In this document: one piece after another, positions 10,479 through 21,982 of the stretch
Layout: the number at the start of each line of letters is the position of its first letter
Position numbering within the stretch: the stretch's first letter is position 1
Source of the DNA: Rhexocercosporidium sp. MPI-PUGE-AT-0058
Taxonomy: Eukaryota > Ascomycota > Leotiomycetes > Helotiales
Length of the DNA: 64,000 nt
Assembly (NCBI GenBank): GCA_020746875.1
Contig: JAGTJL010000011.1
Location: forward strand, 248,001 to 312,000
Reading direction: 5' to 3'
The notes under the pieces: generated by a model
Seen by the model: only the letters and a program-made list of their open reading frames with translations
The model's database searches: none
Told to the model about the DNA's origin: nothing
Position numbers and translations under genes: made by a program

Positions 10479-12753
10479 GGCTGCTTCCTTGCCTGCCGCT
10501 TGCCTGCCGCTCGTCCGACAGTTATTCCTGCCCTGTTGCTGCGATAGGATGAGGTTTTGTGCAGATATCTGCAGCCCACGTAAGGCAGTGACAGAATGGG
10601 AGGGAGAGGGAGAGAGAGATTGGTGTTAGTGCCGGGTGTTGTGTTGTTTTGTATGTATATGGAGTAACGTAGGTTGATTCTGCCCGTCGCCGTGGATCTG
10701 GATTCTGGATGCAGTTCTCTCCTCGCTCTCCTCTTCTGGCTCTGGCTCTGGCTCTTCCCGTCGCTGGTCTCTACTTTTCACCAAATCCCTTTGGGTTCCT
10801 TTCCCTGCGCTTGCGCTGCCCTATCCTGGGTGGGTTTTGGGTTCCCGTCGCGTTCTTTTTGCAGCGCCCGGGCAGCTCAGATTCAGATTAGTACGTCATC
10901 CGGCTGCTTTAAGCCGGGATGCGAATACCTATTGAATACCCGCTGTGCTGACTCTGCTGCTGCTGATTGCCGATGATCAATCTCTTGTCGAATTGAAACG
11001 GAGTGTCTGATACGGTGCTCGCAATAATGGCATAGATTCAAGCAAGGCAATTGGGGGTAATCAAGCTGGGCAAAATGATTTGGTGTTGATATCCGGTTCT
11101 GGAACGTGATATCCGAGTCTAAAACTCAACAAATCAATTCGCTTCTTCTGCTTCATGTGTCAGGAAAATGCATAGAAGGATAAAGCCCGTCCACGTATCT
11201 ATTCATCGGATTTAAGTTCGGCTCAGCTCAGTTGCGTCGTTTCGTTTCGTTTTATCTGATCAAGCCAAAACTAAACTCAACTCCACCCAAAGAAGAGAAA
11301 AAAAAGGTAAAGCAGCGAGACGTAAATAATCAAGCTCTGCCAGGCAATTGGCCAGCAACCACCGGATTTGCATGGGCAAAGCTTATTAATGCCCGCCCCC
11401 CCTTGAAAAGGTGTGTGGGACTTCCGGATAATCCGGCAAGTTCACAGATGTCTTGGAAAGGAAACTCTTCATTGCCACTCAGAACTCAGATGTGTCTGTG
11501 TCTGAGCGTGATGAGTGATAAGTACCTGTGATCGTCGTGTGACAAATGCTGAGAGTTATCAGCTTGTTCAAATCCCAGTTTTGTTGCTTCTATCCCTCGT
11601 AGTTAATCAACAAAGCAAATGGCCAACTACCGAGTTTTGGGCGGCAGTCAGACCGAACATCTTGCAACTGCCCAGCATTCTGGACTCTTTATAATATTTT
11701 GTCTTTCCTACAATGCACACGCTTTTCTCTTTCTTTTTTGTTTCTTACTTGCAACTTACTCAGAAGTCTTGAATGAAGCTGCTTTAAGGTAGCATCTCGC
11801 TGGTTGGTTTGCGCTGGGCTTCGCCTTCCCCAAGAAGGCGGGGTGAGATCTGACTTTCCGCCAGCATCCGGACCCCGCTCACGATCAAGCTGAGATATCC
11901 TTCGCCGACGTCGTGTTTTCGTGTTTTTCTCGAAGTGCCCAGCTAGACTCGTGTTAGATGGTACATTGCACGCAGCGATAGATTCGTTGCTGTCTCGGGT
12001 TGTGTTTTCTTACTTCTAAGAATATGCCGCTAGTTCTTCAAGTAGACAGTTGAGCAGTCGTTCACTCGCCTTCTACATGTGTTCTTGAACAGTATCGCGG
12101 GTGCATAACCTTTCAGAATTTGTCTCTGGAACCCAAAGAAGCATCTATCCTTCGCTCATGATGGCCTCGCCACAAGATTTGAGGAGTGCTGAAGTTTGAG
12201 ACCGAAAGCAACGGAGTTTCTACACCCCCACCTGCTCACATCCAACCCTTTCCGCTCACGTTCAAAGTTCTCCCCCAGATTCAGTAACTGAACTTCCACG
12301 ACCTCTCCCGACGTCTTCTTCATCTTCTTTTTCGTCCACTTCTAGTTCACCTCGCTAACCCAAACGAGGTTTTGTACTCACCAATCCCCATCTCTCCCTT
12401 CTCGCTTACACCTCCACCCCAACCAATCAACATCTCAAAATACCTTACTCATCACACCGCATCCCTTTTGTCATCTCATTTCATTGCTTGAAAACGCTTG
12501 GTCAACAAACCTGGCGAGGAAGACAAGGCTGGAGCCTCATCGCATCATACCTCTCTCTCTCTCTCTCCGCTCCTCATAAACAAACCCCATTCACCTCATT
12601 CATATTTAAAACTTCACTTCGTCTGTGAAGTTCATGAATCGTTTATCCCTCATCGAGAATCACATCAATCCACACCATTCAACATCTTTCCCTCTCACCC
12701 TTCACAACACCATCTCCCCGTCTTCATCCCCCCCTCTTCACCTACTCCCAGAA
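10479..12753. other. Intergenic region between divergent genes
   Basis: Holds the DUF2985 promoter on one side and the oxidoreductase leader on the other, with long CT-rich tracts near 12551-12570. In the oxidoreductase frame an ATG at 12625 is open through to the called start, so a 43-residue N-terminal extension is formally possible. No gene seen. Confidence 0.5.
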
Positions 12754-13731
12754 ATGGCAACAATGCAAGCCCTCCAGCTCAACCGCCCAGATCCCTCCCA
12801 GCATCCCCTTCTCACCCTAGAATCCCTCCCAAAACCAGACATCAAAGCAGGACACATCCTCATCTCCCTCCACGCCTCAGCAATCCACCCCTCCGACCTA
12901 CTAAATAGCACCGGTTCCTTCCCCCTCACCACCTACCCCCGCATCCCCGGTCGTGATTTCTCCGGCCTCGTCATCTCACCCCCCTCTCATCCCCTCTACA
13001 ACAAGCCCGTCTTCGGGACCTCAGGGAACACACTCGGCTTCACCGTCTCAGGCGCACACGCACAGTTCATCCTCGTTCCTGAAGGGGCTGTTGTGGAGAA
13101 ACCGGAAGCGCTGAGTTGGGTGCAAGCTGCTACATTAGGCGTACCATTCAGTACGGCGGCATTAGTGTTGAAGCGTGCGGGATTAGTGGAGGGCAGTGGA
13201 GAGAGCGTGTTAGTACTCGGAGCGAATGGCGCTGTAGGCTCTGCTGTCGTGCAACTTGCGGAGGCGAGAGGTGCGAGGGTATTGAAGGGGATGAGGAGTG
13301 ATAGCGGAGATGTAAACACTGCTTCCGATCCCGAGTTGACGAAACTGGATGAGTTGACGAAAGGGGCGGGTGTCGATATCGTGATTGATACGGTGGGACA
13401 ACCTGCTCTCACAGCTGCTGCGTGTAGAAAAATTGCGAAAGGTGGGAGGGTGGTGTTTATTGCTGCGCCGAGGGGTGGGGAGGCGACGCTGGGTGTTGAG
13501 ATGACGGGGTTTTATAGGAAGGAGGGGAGTTTGTTGGGTGTTAATAGTTTGCTTTATGGGGTTGAGGAGATGGCGGGTTTACTTGAGGGCATGGTGGGGT
13601 TGTTTGAGGAGGGGAAGTTGAAAGGTGCAGAGGAGGGGACGTGGAATGAGGTTCCGTTTGAGGATTCGATTGGGGCTTATAAGATGGCGGCGGAGAAGGG
13701 GAAGGGGAAGTTCGTGTTGGTTATGCAGTAA
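12754..13731 (+). CDS. Medium-chain NAD(P)H-dependent oxidoreductase (quinone reductase/enoyl reductase-like)
   Basis: Intronless, 325 residues from the ATG at 12754 (context CAGAAATGG), chosen because homologous sequence begins there (MQALQLNRPD...LPKPDIKAGHILI). The N-terminal GroES-like domain has HASAIHPSDL and IPGRDFSG; the Rossmann domain has VLVLGANGAVGSAVVQLAE, the glycine motif for NAD(P) binding, and VDIVIDTVG. The cysteine ligands of zinc alcohol dehydrogenases are absent, so this belongs to the zinc-free branch that reduces quinones or activated double bonds. It is somewhat short at the C-terminus but complete (GKFVLVMQ end). Probably cytosolic. The first third is C-rich and the last half G-rich on the coding strand, a pattern seen in several genes here. 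Confidence 0.88.
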   Translation: MATMQALQLNRPDPSQHPLLTLESLPKPDIKAGHILISLHASAIHPSDLLNSTGSFPLTTYPRIPGRDFSGLVISPPSHPLYNKPVFGTSGNTLGFTVSGAHAQFILVPEGAVVEKPEALSWVQAATLGVPFSTAALVLKRAGLVEGSGESVLVLGANGAVGSAVVQLAEARGARVLKGMRSDSGDVNTASDPELTKLDELTKGAGVDIVIDTVGQPALTAAACRKIAKGGRVVFIAAPRGGEATLGVEMTGFYRKEGSLLGVNSLLYGVEEMAGLLEGMVGLFEEGKLKGAEEGTWNEVPFEDSIGAYKMAAEKGKGKFVLVMQ

Positions 13732-15103
13732 GTTACTCGAGATAGGTCTTTGTGGGGGCCGATGGGCGTTTGTATTTGCATTTGCATAGGACGCACAGCT
13801 CTTGAGCTGCTTGGGAAGTGTATTTGGAATGATTAGCCAAAACCATCATCGTTTATCCTCCGTCTCTACGAGGTTCTCAACCTTTTGGGTCTATTCAGGT
13901 CAGCTCTTTCCAACTACATTCATTACCAAGTGGAGTGAAGGAAAGAATGACTATTGAAATACCAAGTAAACTCGTCGGTATCTCTGCACAAACCCTAGTT
14001 TCTCTCCTTTGCCGAGCCTCTCGCGTTCTATTCTTGAATACATCCCCTCTCTTGCAGCCCTTTACCTTTCTCAACTCCCCCACCATGTTGTTGTTGCTCG
14101 GCTAGCTCTTCTGGCTGACTTTCCACCTCACCTACATATCTAGATAGCCTCAAGGGTCAATGAACAGACTCGTCAAATTACCTATTTGCATCATCCAGTC
14201 ATGCCTCAATAACTGTAGCATTACTTCCACAGACAACATCTGGTAAAGGGCGAAGTTACACGTGATCTACCCATATTTCTTGCATGTGATCGAACTCGAA
14301 TTCCACAATCCAATCCGCCGCCACGAAGCTCATCTCACTCCATCTCACCACACATTCGCCTCAAGCATACACAAAAGTACAAACACATCTTTGAATTCCC
14401 TTATCAAGATTCCAAATCCTCAGCCACGCGTTATCTCGTTCAAATCTCACTTCAGTCTTGGCTGAGGTAGCATGAACGGAAGCGAGGTGAACCACGGTCC
14501 GCCGAGCCCACGCCCCTCATTCGCTCGGCTCGAACCTTCAATTGCGCCTCGGTTGGCGTTGAAGGCCGTCAGCCGTCAGCCGTCTTAGGCCGTGAATTAT
14601 ATTGGCAAGGGAGAGGAGAGGAGAGGAGAGAGGAGAGGAGAGGGGAGGAGGAGAAGCTACCCCACACTTTGTAAGTATGTATTCCCTATGTATGAATCTG
14701 GAGAAACGAAAGCGAGCTAGCTGTGCCTCTTTTGGAGTGATCTGCTGTGGGGGAAATAATTTATGTTCCTAACCTGCTTTTTTGAATCCTTTCCTTTTTT
14801 TCCTTTTTATCGTTTGCTGTGGCTTGATCTTCACACGAGTAGAGTTGAAGACTCCCGTTCTATCATTCTTCTAGATACCGGATCAGTCTAAACACCAAAG
14901 CTGAGAGCTGAAGAGACGCTCGTGCTTTGGATTGCATTATCGCGCTAGTCACTTCCTCGCATTCTGCATTGTAGGATAGATCAGATAGACAGAGATCCCT
15001 CGTCCTGGTCCTCGTCCTGGTCCTGGTCCTGATACTGCCCGCCATTCTCACATAACCATTCACAACACCCCAACACCATCACCAGTCATCACCACCCTTC
15101 AAA
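13732..15103. other. Spacer with microsatellites
   Basis: No gene seen. Contains a purine tract at 14608-14655 and a TCCTGG repeat at about 15001-15031 just upstream of the acyl-CoA ligase start. Confidence 0.5.
14608..14655. repeat. GAGAG/GAGGA purine microsatellite
   Basis: About 48 bp of uninterrupted (GAGAGGAGAG)-type repeat. Confidence 0.9.
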
Positions 15104-17260
15104 ATGCCAATCCACTCCCGCTGGACTCTCTCCATCCCCACCATCTCCCTCCCGCAATTCCTCTTCACCTCCCCCACCGCCCCCCTCCCCCACAGCTCCA
15201 AACCATCCTTCATATCCGTCGACGACCCTTCCCTGTACCTAACCCAATCCACCTTCCGCCTCACAGCTCAGCGCCTCGCCGCCGGCCTCGTGCGCGCCGG
15301 CTTACAACCCGGCGACCGCGTCCTCCTCTTCTCGGGAAACAACCTCTTCTTCCCGGTGGTATTCATGGGCATTCTCATGGCGGGCGGTGTATTCACCGGT
15401 GCGAACCCGGGGTACGTCGCCAGAGAGCTGGCGTACCAGCTTAAAGATTCCGAGGCGAGGTTTCTGATCTGTGCGGATGCGGCGCTGGAGCTGGGGATTG
15501 AGGCGGCGGAGAGTGTGGGGATGGGGAAGGAGAGGGTGTTTGTGTTTGATGAGGATCTGGTTAGTGGCAAGGGGAAGGATAGATTGGGGGTGAGGAATTG
15601 GAAGACGTTGGTTGTGAGTGAGGAGGTTGGGAGGGGGTTCGAGTGGGTGCATCCCAGGGATCCGAAGAATGATGTTTGTTGTTTGAATTATAGCTCTGGG
15701 ACGACTGGAGTACCGAAGGTGAGTTTGTTCGCTTGATTGACTCTTGTTTGATTTCGATGCTTTGGTTGAGAAGGGATCCAAGGGGGATTTGGATGGAGAA
15801 GGTTCAACTTGCTGATGTATTCCAGGGTGTCATGATAACACACCATTCCTACATCGCCAACGCCATACAGTATAACCACATGCCAAGTCTCAATCCAGAC
15901 TACGAAGAACGGACCAGAAAAGCGTACGTCCATCTCATCCCTTCCTCCCCATCATCTAACCCCCCTCACCACTATTCCGAATATTCCGAACTAATCCATC
16001 CTCAGAAACTGGCTCTGTTTTCTCCCCATGTACCACGCCATGGCCCAGACCATCTTCATTACCTGCGGTCCCAAACGCGGCATCCCGGTATACATGATGA
16101 AGAAATTCGATTTCGTAAAGATGCTCGAGGCGGTTCAGAAGTTCAAGATCTCGAATCTGATTATGGTTCCTCCGATTGTTGTTGTACGTCTTTACCACCT
16201 TCACTTTCCGCCTTTCCCCTCCTTTCTTTTTCATTACAGCCAGGCTACTCGGAGTCATATATGAAAAAGATGTAGAAAAAGCTGACAGCCCTCGTCGACC
16301 GTAGGCCCTTGCGAAATCTCCAATCACCAAGAACTACGATCTCAGCAGCGTGACAGATGTCGGATCAGGAGCTGCTCCTCTCGGAGGCGACGTGATACGA
16401 GAAGCCGAAGCACTCTGGCCTGAAGGAGACAGGAAGTTGAAGGTTCGTCTGTCGTTTCCCAATAGCCGAGACGTGGTAAATAAAAGGCAACCCCTTCTAA
16501 CGAATGTCAAAATAAACAGCAAGGCTGGGGCATGACAGAAGTCACCTGCTCCATGCTAGGCTGGGACCCCCGCCTCGAAGCCCACCCCTCCTCAGTCGGC
16601 GAACTCAATCCCAACTGCTCCGCGAAAATCATGTCCCCTGACGGAACCACCGAGGTTCCCCCCGGCCAACGCGGCGAGATCTGGGTCCAAGGGCCTAACG
16701 TCATGAAAGGCTACTGGCGCAACCCGCGCGCCACATCCGAGATCTTCGTCGACGGCCCAGACGGCCGCTGGATGCGCACGGGTGACATCGCGTACGTCGA
16801 TGAAGCTGGACGTTTCTTTGTCGTGGATAGAATGAAGGAGCTTATTAAGGTCAAGGGCAATCAGGTCGCGCCGGCGGAGTTGGAGGGTTTGTTGCTTGAG
16901 CATCCGGCGTTGGTGGATGCGTGCGTGGTTGGTGTTACGAAGGGGGGCGAGGAGTGTCCGAGGGCGTATGTGGTTCGAAAGGAGGGAGAGAAGGTGAGTG
17001 AGGAGGAGGTGAAGAGGTGGTTGGGTGAGAGGGTTAGTAAGATGAAGAGGTTGACTGGGGGTGTGGTTTTCGTGGATGTTGTGCCGAAGAATCCTGTGAG
17101 TTTCCCTTCATTCGTTTCGTTTGTGGTTTAGTAAGATGAGAGGGGGACGAGGAGGTTGTTTACTGACTTCTCTTTCTAGTCTGGCAAGATCCTTAGAAAA
17201 GTACTGAGGGAGCGCGCGAAGGAAGAGGTCGGCGATAAAGAAGTTAGGGCTAAACTGTAG
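15104..17260 (+). CDS. 4-coumarate-CoA ligase-like acyl-CoA synthetase, peroxisomal
   Basis: Six exons (15104-15718, 15826-15923, 16006-16183, 16305-16442, 16520-17095, 17180-17260) give 561 residues, all in phase. ANL-superfamily signatures: AMP-binding loop YSSGTTGVPK ending exon 1 (about residues 196-205), LPMYHAMAQT, GSGAAPLG, QGWGMTE (about 344-350), RTGD, the hinge DRMKELIKVKG (about 446-456), and the C-terminal catalytic lysine in SGKILRK (Lys538). The enzyme adenylates a carboxylic acid and transfers it to CoA; 4CL-like fungal members act on aryl or medium/long-chain acids, and which one cannot be read from sequence. The protein ends in Ala-Lys-Leu, a canonical PTS1 peroxisomal signal, pointing to beta-oxidation or peroxisomal steps of secondary metabolism. 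Confidence 0.92.
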
Positions 17261-20245
17261 ATACATTACATTGTTCGCATTACACGGCACTCGGGATGAT
17301 ATCACATTACATAGTATATAGGAGAGATACGATACAATACACAATTGCATGCCTTCAAATTCAAGAATTTACATCTACTATGTGAGTCGTACCTGTGTGA
17401 CACATTTGAATCAGCAGAGATTGTCGCGTGGTTGTGTGATGTTTCACGGATCTTTCGTCTGATACTGAGTTGTAATTTCGATACTTCTGGCGATTTGGAC
17501 AGTCAGGGGTTAGAGTAGCAGCTGGTAGATGAGCACAACTGTAGAACAGCTACGGATGATCTTCCCTCCATCGCCAGGCTGAGTTTTTAACAATGACGAT
17601 GTATCAATAATAAAGTCTGTCTGTAGGCTGCCGAATCCTCAAACCTTCCATCAGCGCGAACTCTCAAAACAACAACTTCTTTCTCAGCCAAATCCCTCTT
17701 TGCAGCAGCATTTCGAATCGAGTTGCAACTCCGAATCGCGTCTTTGTGAGCACCCAACAAAGAGAGTGCTACTCACTTTTTGTAGAGTACAGAGCGTCAA
17801 AAGCACAAAGAACGCTTCCTCCTTCCTTGACGCGTACTTGGGAAATATACCGATCGGCACCGAACCGTACGTCCCCCTCCCTTCATTTGCATCTGAGGAA
17901 ACTCTCATACCAAAAAAAAAAAATCTAACACTCATTTCAATACGCTTCTCTCCCTAGCACTCCTTCTCTCTACCATCCTCGCAAACCTAACTCCGCCATC
18001 AACAAGTCTACCAATAATTACCCTCATCTCCCTACCTATGGCTACGGAGGAACCAACAAGCCTCCTCGCCTGCCGCAACATCAGTCAAACAAACACTTGT
18101 CTCGGCACGCTAAATCTCTTTGTATCTGTACTGTGGGTGGGAAAGTTACATGTGTGAGATTAGAGGGAGGTGATAAGGCGTGTGTGGGGTGTTGTAGATT
18201 TGTTTGTCGGGGGGACGCTTTATGGGTTCGGTCCTTAGAATGGGGATGTGGTAGTGCCAAGGGGAATGGGAAAGAGATTGAGAGGAATTGTGAGGGAATG
18301 GGAAAGGGGGGGTATGAGAATGGGAGGTGGCCTGGTAAACACAGTAGATAAAGGATGGTGATCGAAATCGAATCGTAATCAAGACCCCGAAAACACCCAT
18401 GCAATTACCTCAAGATTGTAAGCAGTAGAAGCTTGGCTGCTTAAAAAGATTCGACCTGTTCTCAGGGGTTTCCATCTGATGTTTGACTTCTGCGCAGGAT
18501 CGCGGGCACGACCTGTCATCCGACCTGGTTGGTTTAATGTTTCCGAGCTTTCCGGTAGACTTGGTGAAGACACGTCGGGACTTAAAGAAACCACGAAAAA
18601 AACGAGACAAGCACGAAAGACGAGACTACTTTCTGAAAGCTGTAGACATTTGCAGCTGCATAGTAGAAATTGATAGGCAGTACTCGATACCCCTAAAACG
18701 ACGGAATGTGATTTCCTCTAGATTTCTCGCTACTCAGCATCGAGATAAACTATCAGATTAAAGGACAAAGAATAGAGAAAAAAAGATACCTCGAACTTTT
18801 TCAAACAAGGAATAAGGCCAAGGAAAGAAGAGGTGTTTAAAAATCCAGGGCACGAATAGGAAGAGCAGGAGCCAGGAGCACCAAGTTGAGTTCTCATCAC
18901 AACGTCAACAATGTCAGCGTCAGGACCCCTGGAGACCTCAGGAACAGCTTCTCTCGCCTCTCACCACCACCAAGAACAACAACACCAAGCCACGCTCAAG
19001 TTCCCGCCAATACGACCCCTGATGATCACTTCCCTGCAGGGCATCACTCGAAGCTCCACAGCGTCTCCACGTATCGCAGGGGTAAATACCTACGCCATCA
19101 AGCCCCCGCTATGTAGAACTACCGTACCGGATGAAGGATTTGAGGTGGTGCGTCAGTCTTGGTGGGCGGGCGAAAGAAAAGTAACGCCCTCTTGAACCCA
19201 GCCGGAGTGTGTGTGCTAGAAGGAAAAGGTGTCTGGATGTCCGGAGAGATATTTATCCAATGATTAAGTAGATGACAGAGGGACGATATCCCTGTCTTTT
19301 CCAGGCACAGCCGCCCGCCCGCTCTGCGCACAGCTCTTAAACTCAACACTGAAATGACGACTGACAAGAAAAAGAGGAACTCCATACTTCGTAGACGGAT
19401 ACTCGGCCCCCAAACTACCCGGTACTGTAAATCCACAAGGACAAGGGCAAGGACAAGCAAGGCTGGGCACGAAATACCGTATTCCTTCCTTCCCATGATC
19501 CCCCGTGTTGCCCAGCCATACGGAGTCCCATAGCCGTTTGACTTTCTCCGCTCCCTCCCTCAATCAGCACGTCAAACCGAAAGCCATCCTGTGGTCTGTC
19601 CTGCAGTCAGCAGCAACGATAGTTCGTGTACACACCGGGCCCCGATGCACTTCTTTCCCTAAAAGGGTCTGCATCGCGCAGGATGACGCGTGTGCCAGTG
19701 GCCGGCTATGAGTGAAGGGTTTGTCTAGTGGATGAGCTACTGTACAGTATTCCTGGTGGGTGGTGGTAGTGCATACGAAATGGTGTGGGTGTGGGTGCGT
19801 ATCGGCCGATACGAGATCGAAAGGTAAGATATATACGTATATATGTATACCACCCTCCCTCAGAACCCTTGGTGGTCATTTTCTGTCCTTTTGGTCAATG
19901 GTTGCAGATTTGAGGGAACGCAGTCACCGTTGGTTCATTCATCGTTTGTATCCCCAAAGAGAAGCTCGTTATTGTTACATCTCGGGTTCCGGGTTCGAGA
20001 CATCGTTCAATTAGCCTGTCGTTACATCATTCACAGCTACCTGCTTTACCACACTACACATACGCTACACGGCCTCCATACCGACGGACGAACGCCCGAC
20101 TCCAAGTTTTCACACTTATTCTCACTCCTCACTCCTCACTTCTTATTTCCTACTTCTCAAAACCTCCCCAGCAGGCAATCTTTTCTCGATCCTGCTTCCT
20201 AAACAACATTAGCAACCAGCAACAAAATTCCAGTAATCAGCAATC
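17261..20245. other. Long spacer, one weak gene candidate
   Basis: Apart from the doubtful ORF at 18911-19195 I see nothing convincing. Other 60-125 codon ORFs overlap each other on both strands. The last few hundred bases are probably the leader of the 20246 microprotein. Confidence 0.45.
18911..19195 (+). CDS. Doubtful small hypothetical protein (94 residues)
   Basis: The ATG at 18911 has a good fungal start context (GTCAACAATGTC). The product is Ser/His/Gln-rich at the N-terminus (MSASGPLETSGTASLASHHH) and has no domain, helix or signal I recognise. A GTAAAT near 19082 could be a donor that would change the C-terminus. An overlapping ORF at 18886-19116 in another frame is equally open, so this is only a candidate. 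Confidence 0.28.
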   Translation: MSASGPLETSGTASLASHHHQEQQHQATLKFPPIRPLMITSLQGITRSSTASPRIAGVNTYAIKPPLCRTTVPDEGFEVVRQSWWAGERKVTPS

Positions 20246-20365
20246 ATGCTCGAAACCCTCCCCATCGTCCTCATCTCCCTCTGCGGCGTCATCCTCGCCA
20301 TCGGCTTCGCTGCACTGATGGGCATTGCGTTGAAGAAGAAGAATACAAGGACCATTGCTGTTTGA
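20246..20365 (+). CDS. 39-residue single-pass membrane microprotein
   Basis: Intronless 40-codon ORF with start context CAATCATGC. The product is MLETLPIVLISLCGVILAIG, continuing as a hydrophobic helix (FAALMGIAL) and ending in a basic tail KKKNTRTIAV. Nearly the whole chain is one long membrane helix of about 28 residues. The codon choice (C-ending codons: CTC, ATC, GTC, GGC) matches the 5' ends of real genes nearby and contrasts with the AT-rich spacer on either side, which is the best sign that it is coding. Small single-helix proteins of this kind occur in organelle complexes or as regulators of pumps; no specific role can be assigned. Confidence 0.55.
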   Translation: MLETLPIVLISLCGVILAIGFAALMGIALKKKNTRTIAV

Positions 20366-20480
20366 GTCTGCGTTCGCATTTGGGTCCGATCATATATTTA
20401 CGACGCTACGACGATTGATTCCTGCTTGGAGGAGTTTTTGGCATTGTATTGCGATACTGTATTCGGTAGGAGGGGTACGG

Positions 20481-20520
20481 ATTGGATGGGATGGGACGGA
20501 ATGGGATGGGATGGGATAGA
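20481..20520. repeat. GGGAT/GGGAC microsatellite
   Basis: Tandem TGGGA units with a few substitutions. Confidence 0.85.
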
Positions 20521-20595
20521 AGGGATCGAATTTGCGATGATATTGATTGAGTTTTGGATGATGCAAGGAGGATCGATGGACAACTCACTGGAGAC

Positions 20596-20620
20596 CGATG
20601 CGATGCGATGCGATGCGATG
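20596..20620. repeat. (CGATG)5 microsatellite
   Basis: Five perfect five-base units. Confidence 0.9.
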
Positions 20621-21555
20621 CGAACCCACACGAATTCCCACCACCACCACCAACCAACCTACCTGATATCTACATCTACCCCTGTTGTTCGCAACAGCAC
20701 CTCGAGCCCTCAACCTTGAAGCTGCGATCCTCTGATGCAAATCTGTGCGAATGCATCCCATGTCGATACCTACCCCACCATTCTTCAAGACCGAACCCCG
20801 CCATTTCCAATTTCCGAACCCAAGTACCCCGCTATGGAGCTCCTCCCACGAAAGCATGTCTCTGCCATCGATTCTCGTGTATATCAAAAGACCCATCCGA
20901 GGTCTGCGAATGCGAGGATTTGTAGATCTCTGCCAGTGCCTGGGCAGGATTGGCAGTGTAGCAGATTTATCGCATTTGTTTTCTGCCTCACGAAAGATCC
21001 TCGGGCATCTCAGCAGTGCCGAACCTCTGCAGAGCGGGAGTAAGTGTGCCACGACCGCCCTTGGATAGGAGACAACTCGGATGCGAGGCTGGAATACATG
21101 ATGGGGGGAGATTACTCCATTACTAGCTGGAGATGCGTCGAGAAAATTAAATTGCTCGCAGGATTCTACTGATCTTGGTTGTATGCTGGGCTGGGGAATG
21201 GATGTATATAGGACGGGCATTTGAGATGAGATAAGATGGATACCTACGTTGGATTTTCATCGCATGCATATAGACACTGCAATTTAACATGGTTCGCTAC
21301 TCTACAAATCTCACACTTCTAATGCCATTCCACCTTTGAGGTCTTGCTTCACTCTGTCCATCTATCTCTTATCCGAACAAACTTGCCTTCACATTCGTGA
21401 TTTCCACACCATATCTCTTCCTACAGTAGAGAGCTAACCTCACAGCTTAACCCACCAACCTCTCAAAGCCTATGACCCTCCCTCCCCTTCCCAACATTCA
21501 TCCTCAAACCCTTCGAGTGTAATATCCTCACCTCCCCTCCCCCTTCATCCCCCCC

Positions 21556-21982
21556 TCAATCCAAAACACCACACAACAACCCCCCCACCACCCCCAGCAA
21601 AGGCGCATACCCCCAATGTCCCCACTCCCCCTCCCCAACCACAACCTTACAAACAACCCATCCGCAAAAGCAACCACCCCGCCGCACCAACCAACATGCC
21701 CAACACCCTCCTGCCGTACCCATTCGCGCCCGTGCTGGCTTTGGAATAGTACGCTGCGATGGAGATGGCTACGCCCATGAAGATGTTGCGGATGCCGTAG
21801 ATGGCTAGGAGGGCTGTTAGGAGTTTGGCGTCGTGGGTGGTGGGTGTGGTGGAGGAGGGGTAGAGCTCGAAGAAGGAGAGGGCGTGGAGGGGCCGGATGA
21901 GGGCGTTTAGGCCGAAGGAGATGAAGATTGTGGCGATGAGGGTGGAGAGGAAGGGGAGGGTTGGGGAGTGGGAGATGGGCAT
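21556..21982 (-). pseudogene. DUF4267-family membrane protein, reading frame disrupted near the C-terminus
   Basis: The frame opened at 21982 encodes MPISHSPTLPFLSTLIATIF..., three to four hydrophobic helices and LLAIYGIRNIFMGVAISIAA, the hallmark block of DUF4267. It stops at 21647. Just before the stop two other minus-strand frames carry what the family normally has next: VVAFADG in one and VVVGEGEWGHWGYAPLLG in another, running to a stop at 21556-21558. So the last third is present but spread over three frames, implying two small indels in a G-rich tract (about 21650-21710). A 61-nt intron (GTGTTG...GTAAG) would restore the frame but would delete the conserved VAFADG part. A decayed gene or base-calling errors in G runs are the likeliest explanations. 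Confidence 0.6.

Larger units (their letters stand above)
20366..21555. other. Spacer with microsatellites
   Basis: Contains GGGAT-type repeats (about 20481-20520) and a (CGATG)5 repeat. ORFs across them are repeat artefacts. No gene seen. Confidence 0.5.
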
